Source of the DNA: Actinomyces sp. oral taxon 171 str. F0337
GTDB taxonomy: Bacteria; Actinomycetota; Actinomycetes; Actinomycetales; Actinomycetaceae
Length of the DNA stretch: 64,000 nucleotides
Assembly (NCBI RefSeq): GCF_005696555.1
Contig: NZ_CP040005.1
Span: 3,033,490 to 3,097,489, forward strand
Direction: 5' to 3'
In this document: one piece after another, positions 15,979 to 23,554 of the stretch
Position numbering within the stretch: the stretch's first letter is position 1
Layout of the letters: each line of letters begins with the position of its first letter
Translations under genes and position numbers: made by a program
The notes under the pieces: model-generated
The model's input: only the letters and a program-made list of their open reading frames with translations
Database searches by the model: none
Told to the model about the DNA's origin: nothing

Positions 15979-16403
15979 CCACTGAAACCACTCACCCCCA
16001 GCACGACGTCAACAGCCCCGAGAACCTGGCCCGGCGCGAGCGCGGCCTGGAGATCGCCCGCTCGGTCGACGGCGAGGCGGCCCAGGCCGTCATCAACTCC
16101 CTGGCCGACATCAGCCCGGCACTCGGCCACCACATCGCGGCCTTCGGCTTCGGGGACGTCTACGCCCGCCCCGGGCTCGACCCGCGCAGCCGCCAGCTCG
16201 TCACGATCGGCGTGCTCACGGCCCTGGGCGGCTGCGAGCCGCAGCTGAGGATCCACATCGGGGCCGCCCTCAACGTGGGGCTGACCCGTGAGGAGATCAT
16301 CGAGGCGATCCTGCACGCCTCGGTCTACGCCGGCTTCCCGCGAGCGCTCAACGCCACCTTCGTGGCCCGCGAGGTGTTCACCGAACGCGACGCCGCCGAA
16401 TGA
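15975..16403 (+). CDS. Carboxymuconolactone decarboxylase/AhpD-like family protein
   Basis: 142-aa protein of the CMD superfamily, seen from PRSRQLVTIGVLTALGGCEPQLRIHIGAALNVGLTREEIIEAILHASVYAGFPRALNA. The AhpD CXXC pair is absent; only one cysteine (GGC) is present at that region, so peroxidase-reductase activity is unlikely and a gamma-carboxymuconolactone-like or unknown role is more plausible. It is translationally coupled to the MerR gene. Confidence 0.88.
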   Translation: MTTETTHPQHDVNSPENLARRERGLEIARSVDGEAAQAVINSLADISPALGHHIAAFGFGDVYARPGLDPRSRQLVTIGVLTALGGCEPQLRIHIGAALNVGLTREEIIEAILHASVYAGFPRALNATFVAREVFTERDAAE

Positions 16404-16457
16404 TCGTCCGCATCGGCTCGTATCGCGCGGCCTCAGCAGGTCGTGAAAGAGGCGTGC

Positions 16458-16579
16458 GTGTCCAAATCGGTGACAAAGGCGGGCTCCGGGTGCACACTGC
16501 CACAAAGAAACCGCATGATTCCGCGCTTCTATTGCCAGCCTCATCGGGCCGCAGGCTTCTTTGTCACCGATTTGGACAC
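16458..16579. repeat. 122-bp element with perfect 21-bp terminal inverted repeats
   Basis: Bases 16458-16478 (GTGTCCAAATCGGTGACAAA plus G) reappear exactly inverted at 16559-16579. The 80 bases between them carry no gene. The pair is too long to be chance and the loop too long for a normal terminator, so a MITE-like remnant or a structured RNA is likely. It lies between convergent genes. Confidence 0.85.
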
Positions 16580-16649
16580 CCAGGGCTCACTCGGCCCGGA
16601 TCCGGCGGCCCCGGAGGCACTCCCCCGCCCACCGCTGTCAAGTCACCCC

Positions 16650-18233
16650 TTACAGCGCCACGAGAACCTGGACCATGACGATCTTGACGACGATGGCCAG
16701 AGCGAACAGGGTCGCGTAGCCGGCCTCGATGCGCTCGTCATCGCGCTTGGACAGGGCGAAGGCCAGGATCGCGGGCTGCCCGACGAGCCCGGCCAGGCCG
16801 CCGGAGGCGCGCTGCGCGGAGACCCCGGCCCACCGCGCCCCGGCCAGCATGACGATCGCACTGACCGCCACGACGAGCGCGGCGAGCACCCCCACCTTGA
16901 GCCCCGTCATCGAGAAGGCCGAGGCCGCGAAGTCAGGCCCCGAGGCCAACCCGATCGCGGCCAGGAAGAACAGCAGCCCCAGCTGACGGATGGTGGAGTT
17001 GGCGGCGTGCGGCAGCCCCCACACGAAGGGCCCGGTGCGCCCCACCCACCCCAGGACCATGCCGACGACGAGCGGCCCGGCCGCCACCCCGAGCCGCAGG
17101 GTGATGCCGCCGGGCAGCGGGATCGCCACCAGCCCCAGGAGCACGCCGAGCGCCATGCCGGCCCCGACGGAGAAGGCGTCGATCTGGGCGATGGAGCGCT
17201 CGGAGTCGCCGAACCAGTCGCCGGCCTTCTCCAGCTCGTCGCTGGGGACGACCGCCAGCACCCGGTCACCGAGCTCCAGGACGAGGTCCTCACGGGCCAG
17301 CAGGTCCAGGTCACCGCGCTTGACGCGGGTGATGACGCCCTGGAAGCGCCCGGGCATGTCCACCTCGGCGACGGTGCGGCCGGCCACCCGTGTCGAGGAG
17401 ACGGTCAGGCGCCGGAAGTCGACGGCGGTGCGGTCCTTGGCCAGGCAGTTGTGAAACCCGGTGCCCAGGTCGTGCACGGCGGACTCGACGGCGGACGGCG
17501 CCCCGACGATGACGACCTTGTCCCCGGGCAGCAGCACCTCACCGGGGGCCACGACCCGGGTCTCGCCGTCGCGCTCCAGGTAGGAGATGCGGATGCTGCC
17601 CTCCTTGAAGGCCTTCATCTCGCCGAGGGCCACCCGCTGCAGGAGGTAGACGCTGGTGGCGGTGATGCCGTCAGCGCTGGCGGGCCTCGGGTCGCGCCCC
17701 CCGGGCCAGGAGCGCCCCACGACCCCGGAGACGATGAGGATGGCGACGGCAACGCCCACGGGGTAGGCCAGGGCGTAGCCGACGGCGGGCTCCTGGGTGC
17801 CGGCCGCCTCGATGGCGGCGTCGAGCACCGGTGAGGTGAGGGCGCCCGCGTAGGCGCCGGAGTCCATGGCGGGGCTTACCCCGGCCAGGTGGGAGTAGAG
17901 GCCGCCCGCCGCACCGGCGATCACGAGCGCGACGACGCACACGGCCATGAGCGGCAGCTGCCTGCGCAGGTCGCGGAAGAAGGTGTTGCCGGCGGCCAGG
18001 CCCACGGTGTAGCAGAACAGGGCCAGGCCGAGGCTTCGCAGCAGGGTCAGATCAGCGCCGAGCCGGGGGTCGAGGGCGCCGACCGCGAGGCCGACGAAGA
18101 GCGCCCCGGCCGCGCCGAAGCGGATCGGTCCCAGCGGGATCTGCCCGACGGCGGTCCCCAGGCCGATGACGAGGAAGACGGTGAGGATCGGCGCCTGCGC
18201 GAGGACGTCGAGGACGGGATGAAGCACGGACAC
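16650..18233 (-). CDS. AspT/YidE/YbjL-type putative antiporter with RCK_C domains
   Basis: 527-aa membrane transporter. Two blocks of about five helices flank a cytoplasmic region with tandem TrkA-C (RCK_C) domains: VVAPGEVLLPGDKVVIVGAPS and LVLELGDRVLAVVPSDELEKAGDWFG. Typical duplication motifs GLAAGNTF and GLASGPDF, and LTSPVLDAA and GQPAILAFA, are present. The family includes the aspartate:alanine exchanger AspT; the substrate here is unknown. The GTG at 18233 is chosen because hydrophobic sequence starts right after it; the open frame continues to 18599 but would overlap cstA. Confidence 0.85.
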   Translation of the reverse strand: MSVLHPVLDVLAQAPILTVFLVIGLGTAVGQIPLGPIRFGAAGALFVGLAVGALDPRLGADLTLLRSLGLALFCYTVGLAAGNTFFRDLRRQLPLMAVCVVALVIAGAAGGLYSHLAGVSPAMDSGAYAGALTSPVLDAAIEAAGTQEPAVGYALAYPVGVAVAILIVSGVVGRSWPGGRDPRPASADGITATSVYLLQRVALGEMKAFKEGSIRISYLERDGETRVVAPGEVLLPGDKVVIVGAPSAVESAVHDLGTGFHNCLAKDRTAVDFRRLTVSSTRVAGRTVAEVDMPGRFQGVITRVKRGDLDLLAREDLVLELGDRVLAVVPSDELEKAGDWFGDSERSIAQIDAFSVGAGMALGVLLGLVAIPLPGGITLRLGVAAGPLVVGMVLGWVGRTGPFVWGLPHAANSTIRQLGLLFFLAAIGLASGPDFAASAFSMTGLKVGVLAALVVAVSAIVMLAGARWAGVSAQRASGGLAGLVGQPAILAFALSKRDDERIEAGYATLFALAIVVKIVMVQVLVAL

Positions 18234-18309
18234 GACGCCAGGGTAGCCGTACGCCCCGCCGTCGGATCCGCCATCGCTTCCCTTCCGCCACCAGGAGGAA
18301 TACCCTGGG

Positions 18310-20757
18310 ATGGTCACCGGAGACGATGACGTCACACCTTTTCTCGACGACGAGAACGGAATCCCGATGCCCCAGAAAGAAGCCTCCCTGCCGACATACA
18401 CCGAGCAGGAGGAGAAACGGATCATCCGCAACGACGACGGCGTCCCCGTCGGCATACGTCCTGACAATCGATGGACACCCGTACGGATCGCCACATGGGT
18501 GGCCATCACCGCCCTGGGCGTCCTGGGGTGGTGGATGCTGGCGGTCGTGCGCGGCGAGCACGTCAACACCATCTGGTTCGTAGTCACCGCCGTGTGCACC
18601 TACGCGATCGGGTACCGCTTCTACGCCCTCTACATCCAGCGGCGCATCATGCGCCCCGACGACACCAACGCCACCCCGGCCGAGCGCATCAACAACGGGC
18701 GCGACTTCGACCCCACCCACCGTGTCGTCCTCTACGGCCACCACTTCGCAGCCATCGCCGGCGCCGGCCCGCTGGTCGGCCCGGTCCTGGCCGCCCAGAT
18801 GGGCTACCTGCCCGGCACCCTGTGGATCATCATTGGCGTCCTCGTGGCCGGCGCCGTCCAGGACATGCTCGTCCTGTTCTTCTCCATGCGCCGCGGCGGC
18901 CGCTCTCTGGGCCAGATGGCCACGGATGAGATCGGCAAGATCGGCGGCATCGTGGCGACCATCGTCGTCTTCGTCATGCTCATGATCGTCCTGGCGGTCC
19001 TGGCCATGGTCTGCGTCAACGCCCTGGCCGCCTCCCCCTGGGGCGTCTTCTCGGTGGGCATGACCATCCCGATCGCCATCGGGATGGGCCTGTGGCTGCG
19101 CTTCGTCCAGCCCGGCAAGATCACCCAGGTCTCCTTCATCGGCTTCGGCCTGCTCATCGCTGTCATCATCGGCGGACGCTGGGTGGCCGAGTCCTCCTTC
19201 GGGCACTACCTGCACCTATCCCCCACCACGTTGGTGTGGGCCATGATCATCTACGGCTTCCTGGCCGCGGTCCTGCCCGTGTGGGTCCTGCTCACCCCGC
19301 GCGACTACCTGTCGACCTTCATGAAGGTCGGCACCATCACGATCCTGGCCCTGGGCATCATCATTGTGCGCCCCCTGGTGGAGATGTCCGCCGTCACCGA
19401 GTTCGCCTTCAACACCGCCGGCCCCGTCTTCGCCGGCACCCTCTTCCCCTTCCTGTTCATCACCATCGCCTGCGGCGCCCTGTCCGGCATGCACGCCATG
19501 GTCTCCTCGGGCACCAGCCCCAAGATGGTGGAGAAGGAGACCCAGGTCCGCATGATCGGCTACGGCGGCATGCTCATGGAGTCCTTCGTGGCCATCATGG
19601 CGCTGGCGGCCGCGGTCTCACTGAGCCCGGGCATCTACTTCTCCATGAACACCTCGACGGCGACCATGAACAAGCTCGCCGGCCCCGAGACGGTGGCCGC
19701 CGCCCCCTGCAAGACCACCGACGACCCCGATCACCACTGCGAGAAGCTCGCCGAGTCCGCCGTCGCCAAGCTCGGCGTCACCGACGCCCAGGGCCGCAGG
19801 CTCACCCCCGAGTGGGACTCCTGGGACGACAACGGCAACCCCAAGACCTACACGGGCGCCGAGGCCCTGGAGCGCCTGGCCAGCGACGTCGGCGAGCCCA
19901 ACGTCGTCTCGCGCACCGGCGGCGCCCCCACCCTGTCGGTGGGCATCGCCCACATCCTCCACCAGATCGGCGGAGGCCGGACCATGATGGGCTTCTGGTA
20001 CCACTTCGCCATCATGTTCGAGGCCCTGTTCATCCTCTCGGCCGTCGACGCCGTCACCCGCGTGGCCCGCTTCCAGCTCTCTGACGCCCTGGGCAACGCC
20101 TTCCCCAGGTTCAAGGACCCGTCCTGGCACGTGGGCGCCTGGGGGACAACGGCGGTCGTCGTCGCCTCCTGGGGGGCTCTGCTCCTCATGGGCGTCACCG
20201 ACCCGCGCGGCGGCATCCAGACGCTCTACCCGTTGTTCGGTATCGCCAACCAGCTCATCGCGGCCGTGGCACTGCTGGTGGTCACCGTCATGGTGGTGCG
20301 CAAGGGCTACACGAAGTGGGTGTGGATCCCCGCGATCCCGCTGGTCTTCGACACGGCCGTCACCTTCACGGCCTCGTGGCAGAAGATCTTCTCCACCGAC
20401 CCGCTCGTGGGCTACTTCCAGCAGCATCGCGAGGCGGTCGCCAAACTGAGCACGCTCTCCGACCCGGCCAAGATCGAGGAGACCAAGGCGATCGTGCGCA
20501 ACACGATGATTCAGGGGACGCTGTCGATCGTCTTCCTGGTCATGGTCGCCTTCGTCATGGTCTGCGCCCTCATCCGCATCGTCCAGACGATCCGCAACCG
20601 GGACACGACGACGTCGGAGGACCCCTACCAGGAGTCCAACTTCTACGCGCCCGAGACGATGATCGCCTCCTCGCTCATGAAGAAGGTCTCCCGGGAGTAC
20701 GAGCAGGTGGGCGACCCGGCCCTCATCCCCCACAAGGCCCACGCGGAGAAGTCATGA
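18310..20757 (+). CDS. cstA: Carbon starvation protein A family transporter
   Basis: 815-aa multi-helix transporter, a family known for pyruvate or peptide uptake during starvation. Core motifs NNGRDFDPTHRVVLYGHHFAAIAGAGPLVGPVLAAQMGYLPGTLWI and GTSPKMVEKE are intact. The start is well supported by AGGAGGAA just upstream. A cytoplasmic N-terminal stretch of about 60 residues precedes the first helix. A roughly 90-residue soluble segment with Cys-Lys-Thr and His-rich parts (near residues 455-545) lies between helices, as in E. coli CstA. The ybdD-like gene overlaps the stop (ATGA). Confidence 0.95.
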   Translation: MVTGDDDVTPFLDDENGIPMPQKEASLPTYTEQEEKRIIRNDDGVPVGIRPDNRWTPVRIATWVAITALGVLGWWMLAVVRGEHVNTIWFVVTAVCTYAIGYRFYALYIQRRIMRPDDTNATPAERINNGRDFDPTHRVVLYGHHFAAIAGAGPLVGPVLAAQMGYLPGTLWIIIGVLVAGAVQDMLVLFFSMRRGGRSLGQMATDEIGKIGGIVATIVVFVMLMIVLAVLAMVCVNALAASPWGVFSVGMTIPIAIGMGLWLRFVQPGKITQVSFIGFGLLIAVIIGGRWVAESSFGHYLHLSPTTLVWAMIIYGFLAAVLPVWVLLTPRDYLSTFMKVGTITILALGIIIVRPLVEMSAVTEFAFNTAGPVFAGTLFPFLFITIACGALSGMHAMVSSGTSPKMVEKETQVRMIGYGGMLMESFVAIMALAAAVSLSPGIYFSMNTSTATMNKLAGPETVAAAPCKTTDDPDHHCEKLAESAVAKLGVTDAQGRRLTPEWDSWDDNGNPKTYTGAEALERLASDVGEPNVVSRTGGAPTLSVGIAHILHQIGGGRTMMGFWYHFAIMFEALFILSAVDAVTRVARFQLSDALGNAFPRFKDPSWHVGAWGTTAVVVASWGALLLMGVTDPRGGIQTLYPLFGIANQLIAAVALLVVTVMVVRKGYTKWVWIPAIPLVFDTAVTFTASWQKIFSTDPLVGYFQQHREAVAKLSTLSDPAKIEETKAIVRNTMIQGTLSIVFLVMVAFVMVCALIRIVQTIRNRDTTTSEDPYQESNFYAPETMIASSLMKKVSREYEQVGDPALIPHKAHAEKS

Positions 20758-21041
20758 CGTCAACCCCTCCGACACCGCGGCCGGCAGGTCGGCCGAGCAC
20801 CCGCAGTCGACTGCACCAGGCCCTGGCCCGGGCCCGTGCCCTGTGGCGGGACATGACTGGGGAGTCCGCCTATGACCGCTACCTGGAGCGCTACGCCCGC
20901 GAGCACGCGCAGTGCCTCCACGGTCACGGGGGCGACCACGGCTCCGGGCACGGCTCTGGGCACGGCCCCATGAGCGAGCGCGAGTTCTGGCGCGCCCGGG
21001 CCAAGCAGGCTGAGACGGAGATCAACGCCAGCTGCTGCTGA
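20754..21041 (+). CDS. YbdD/YjiX family small protein
   Basis: 95-aa soluble protein. LWRDMTGESAYDRYLERYAREH and the C-terminal SEREFWRAR are the YbdD (DUF466) signature; these small proteins are encoded beside CstA/BtsT pyruvate transporters and are needed for transport. The start overlaps the cstA stop. Unusual here is an inserted His/Gly tract (HGHGGDHGSGHGSGHG, about residues 63-78), which could bind metal, and a CC C-terminus. Confidence 0.9.
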   Translation: MTSTPPTPRPAGRPSTRSRLHQALARARALWRDMTGESAYDRYLERYAREHAQCLHGHGGDHGSGHGSGHGPMSEREFWRARAKQAETEINASCC

Positions 21042-21074
21042 GCCCCGGAGCACACTCCTGTGCTCGGATCGTCA

Positions 21075-21108
21075 CCGCCCGCCTTCCGGGTCCCCGGAGG
21101 GCGGGCGG
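21075..21108 (+). terminator. Hairpin terminator after cstA-ybdD
   Basis: A 15-bp GC-rich stem (CCGCCCGCCTTCCGG with CCGGAGGGCGGGCGG, one G-T wobble) and a four-base loop lie 34 bases after the ybdD stop. No clear U-tract follows, as is common in Actinobacteria. Confidence 0.8.
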
Positions 21109-21115
21109 TAGCGTC

Positions 21116-21667
21116 GTGAGCGTGCCCGCCCAGCAGCCCGCGCCCGACGCACTGACGTCCGCCGACTCCCCCGACACCTCCCGAGAGACATCACCGGTGT
21201 CGGCCGGTTCGCCATCCGCCAACCGCGCCTCGGGCCCGAACCAGCCCGAGGACGTCCTCCCGGGCCGCGCCCGTTACGAGCGGATCGCCCGCGTCGCGAC
21301 GGTCATCCTCCTGTCCATCATCTGCGTGGCGGTCACATGGCCCTCCGGACACGAGGTCGCCGACCTCAAGGACACCATGGGACCGGGTTTCCTCAGCTCC
21401 GAGGGCAAGGACATCGTCCTCAACCTGGTGATGCTGGCACCGGCCACCTTCTGCGCCGTCGCGGGCTGGCGGGACGTCCCCTGGTGGATGTGGGCCCTGG
21501 TGGGCTGCGTCATCGGGCTGAGCGCCGAGGTGCTCCAGAGCCTCCTGCCCATGCTGGAGCGGCGCCCCTCGCTGGCCAATGTCGGCCAGAACGCCGTCGG
21601 CGCCTGGGCCGGGGCCCTGACCGCCTGGTACCTGCTGCGCCGCTGGCACCTCCGGACCGCCGCCTGA
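21116..21667 (+). CDS. VanZ-like membrane protein
   Basis: 183 aa. After a Ser/Pro-rich, disordered N-terminus of about 55 residues come four hydrophobic segments: VATVILLSIICVAV, VLNLVMLAPATFCAVAG, WMWALVGCVIGLSAEVLQ, and VGAWAGALTAWYLL. The pattern KDIVLNLVMLAP...EVLQSLLP...R..SLANVGQNAVGAWAGA matches VanZ-like proteins. VanZ is linked to glycopeptide tolerance by an unknown mechanism. The GTG start follows a terminator hairpin by eight bases; a later in-frame start is possible. Confidence 0.75.
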   Translation: MSVPAQQPAPDALTSADSPDTSRETSPVSAGSPSANRASGPNQPEDVLPGRARYERIARVATVILLSIICVAVTWPSGHEVADLKDTMGPGFLSSEGKDIVLNLVMLAPATFCAVAGWRDVPWWMWALVGCVIGLSAEVLQSLLPMLERRPSLANVGQNAVGAWAGALTAWYLLRRWHLRTAA

Positions 21668-22031
21668 CTCCCCCGTCATCACCGGAACGACACCGCCCCC
21701 TCCAAGAGAACTGCGTCACCATGTGCGCCCGATGTCCTCTCAGAGGGGACTGAGGAAGCCATGAGGGCGCGACGAACGCCTGTCGTCCCGGGGGAGCAAG
21801 CAGGCTCATCCCTCGGGTGGTGCGGGGCGTGTGCTGCACGAGCGTGGGGTGCTACTGGTGGTGGGTCGGGGGCACTCCAGGTAGGTGGGGCCTTCGTGCA
21901 GTGGACACAACCCCGGCCAGTGGATCCCCACCCCCGTGGAGTAGGCCGATCCGCGGCTCAGTGTCCACGGGGCCGGCATCATCCGAGACAGCGAAAGGCC
22001 CGGACCATGTGGCCCGGGCCTTTCCGTTCTG
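21668..22031. other. 364-bp intergenic region with 110-bp dispersed repeat
   Basis: No gene seen. It contains one copy of a 110-bp repeat (21834-21943) also found, inverted relative to this, at 36081-36190. The remainder shows nothing recognisable. Confidence 0.65.
21834..21943 (-). repeat. 110-bp dispersed repeat family R-CAGTAG, copy 1
   Basis: The reverse complement of this stretch aligns over its length with 36081-36190: shared blocks include GGGTGGGGATC, ACTGGCC, GGGTTGTG, ACTGCACGAA and CCAGTAGCAC. It is rich in short CTACTG/CAGTAG inverse motifs. Confidence 0.75.
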
Positions 22032-22115
22032 TGCGCGGGGGGGGACTCGAACCCCCATGATCGTAAGATCACACGGACCTGAACCGTGCGCGTCTACCAA
22101 TTCCGCCACTCGCGC
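22032..22115 (-). tRNA. tRNA-Leu (CAG anticodon)
   Basis: 84 nt, type II tRNA. All arms fold: acceptor GCGCGAG/CCCGCGC, D-arm GCG/CGC, anticodon stem CACGG/CCGTG around loop TTCAGGT (anticodon CAG, reads CUG), long variable arm TGATC/GATCA as expected for leucine, and T-arm GGGGG-TTCGAGT-CCCCC. The discriminator is A and CCA is not encoded. The sixth acceptor pair is an A-C mismatch. Confidence 0.95.
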
Positions 22116-22250
22116 GAGAAGCGAGCATGAGACTAGCCTGCCGGCCCCGCCGTCGTCCAATCCTCACCGCCACATCCGGCCGTGAGACCGCTCACGACAC
22201 AATTACCTCACACAGCGGGGGGCCGTCTTCCCTGCAATGGCTTCGCTACC

Positions 22251-22264
22251 GTTACGATGGGAAC
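22251..22264 (+). promoter_or_regulatory. Putative promoter of the fha-pkn operon
   Basis: GTTACGATGGGAAC contains a TANNNT-type -10 (TACGAT, 22253-22258). Nearly the same 14-mer, GTTACGATGGGGAC, recurs at 46276-46289 before the pseudokinase internal start. No convincing -35 hexamer is seen. Confidence 0.45.
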
Positions 22265-22270
22265 GGTATC

Positions 22271-22339
22271 GGCCTGCACGCAGGTCCGTGCAGGCCCATA
22301 GCGAGGCGGGACAGTCCCGCCTCCCGGCTCCATCCCGGG
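22271..22339 (+). promoter_or_regulatory. Structured 5' leader with three hairpins
   Basis: Three stems follow the putative promoter: GGCCTGCACG/CGTGCAGGCC with a six-base loop (22271-22296), GAGGCGGGA/TCCCGCCTC with a three-base loop (22303-22323), and a weaker CCCGG/CCGGG stem ending near 22339. The fhaA start lies about 35 bases further. This looks like a cis-acting leader or attenuator; no known riboswitch class is recognised. Confidence 0.6.
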
Positions 22340-22373
22340 GGCCGCCACACCACATTTGGGGGAGGTACTGTCC

Positions 22374-23081
22374 ATGGGATTCCTGGACAAGTTCGAGAAG
22401 GGCGTCGAGAACGTCACGAACCGCGCCATGTCCCGTTTCTCGGACGACATCGAGCCCATCGAGATCGCCTCGAAGCTCCGCGAGACCATGGACAAGCGCG
22501 CGGCGTCCTTCGCCCGCGACCGTTCAGTGGTTCCCAATATCTTCCGCATCCACCTCACCCCACCGAGCATCGAGCGCATCACCGCCTGGGGCCAGGACGA
22601 GATGGTGCGTCAGATGGAGGAGGTCGCCACCTCGCACGCCGCGGACCAGGGCTACTCCTTCGTCGGCCCGGTCGAGGTCTCCTTCCTCGTCAACAACAAC
22701 CCCAACGCCCCGGCCATCGAGATCGAGTCCTCCACGCGGCGCGGCGCCGCCGCCCCGGCCGCCTCCGCCACCGCCACCCCGACGCACCCGATCGTCGACA
22801 TCAACGGCCAGCGCTACCTGCTCACCGGGCCTGTCACCGTCATCGGGCGCGGCTCTGAGGCGGACATCATCGTCGACGACTCCGGCGTCTCACGCCGTCA
22901 CCTGGAGATCCGCCTGACACACGGCAACGCCATCGCCAGCGACCTGGGCTCCACCAACGGCACCTTCGTCGAGGGCCAGCGGGTCGACGCCGTCACGCTC
23001 GTGGACGGCAATACACTGACCATCGGCCGCACCCAGATCCTGTTCTGGGACGGCACCCAGAACAGCGGAGTCAACGGGTGA
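22374..23081 (+). CDS. fhaA: FhaA: DUF3662 and FHA domain protein
   Basis: 235-aa cytoplasmic phosphothreonine reader. The N-terminal DUF3662 domain (about 1-120, MGFLDKFEKGVENVTNRAMSRF) is followed by an Ala/Thr linker and a C-terminal FHA domain with GRGSEADIIVDDSGVSRRHLEI and LGSTNGTFVEG. In mycobacteria FhaA binds the phosphorylated MviN pseudokinase and limits peptidoglycan synthesis; an equivalent partner is at 46330. The ATG at 22374 is preceded by GGGGGAGG. First gene of the seven-gene operon. Somewhat shorter than mycobacterial FhaA because the middle linker is short. Confidence 0.95.
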   Translation: MGFLDKFEKGVENVTNRAMSRFSDDIEPIEIASKLRETMDKRAASFARDRSVVPNIFRIHLTPPSIERITAWGQDEMVRQMEEVATSHAADQGYSFVGPVEVSFLVNNNPNAPAIEIESSTRRGAAAPAASATATPTHPIVDINGQRYLLTGPVTVIGRGSEADIIVDDSGVSRRHLEIRLTHGNAIASDLGSTNGTFVEGQRVDAVTLVDGNTLTIGRTQILFWDGTQNSGVNG

Positions 23082-23554
23082 GCGCACTCGCCTTCACGAT
23101 CTTACGGCTGGGCTACCTGGTCCTGCTGTGGTTCTTCCTGTACCTCATCGTGCGCGTCATGCGCCGCGACATGGCCGACTCCCCCGCCGCCGGCTCGGCA
23201 CGTCGGCGCTCCACGGGTGGCTCCGAGCAGCCCTCAGCTCCTCCCCCCAGGGGCCGACGCCGCAGCGCCACCCGCCTGGTCATCACCGAGGGCCCCTTGG
23301 CCGGCTCGACCGTGCCCCTGAGCCCGTCGTCGATCATCATCGGCCGCTCGCCCTCCTGCACCCTGGTCCTCGACGACTCCTACGCCTCATCGCGTCACGC
23401 CCGCGTCTTCCCCAAGGACGGCGCCTGGTGGCTGGAGGACCTCGGATCCACCAACGGAACCATGATGGACGGCCGCCCCGTGCACGGCGCCGTGGAGCTC
23501 CCCATGAACATACCTGTCAGAATCGGCCAAACGACGCTGGAGCTGCGCTCATGA
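23078..23554 (+). CDS. fhaB: FhaB: membrane-anchored FHA domain protein
   Basis: 158 aa. One N-terminal membrane helix (LRLGYLVLLWFFLYLIVRVM), a basic linker, then an FHA domain with LSPSSIIIGRSPSCTLVLDDSYASSRHARVF and LGSTNGTMMDG containing the phosphothreonine-contacting Arg, Ser and Asn residues. It starts at GTG, overlapping the fhaA stop by four bases, and its own stop overlaps pstP. Known family role: scaffold linking PknA/PknB signalling to the cell-division and elongation machinery. Confidence 0.95.
   Translation: MSALAFTILRLGYLVLLWFFLYLIVRVMRRDMADSPAAGSARRRSTGGSEQPSAPPPRGRRRSATRLVITEGPLAGSTVPLSPSSIIIGRSPSCTLVLDDSYASSRHARVFPKDGAWWLEDLGSTNGTMMDGRPVHGAVELPMNIPVRIGQTTLELRS

Noticed and set aside
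18234-18599. N-terminal extension of the AspT-like transporter frame
   Set aside because: It would overlap the start of cstA on the other strand and lacks hydrophobic or conserved sequence; GTG 18233 fits the family.
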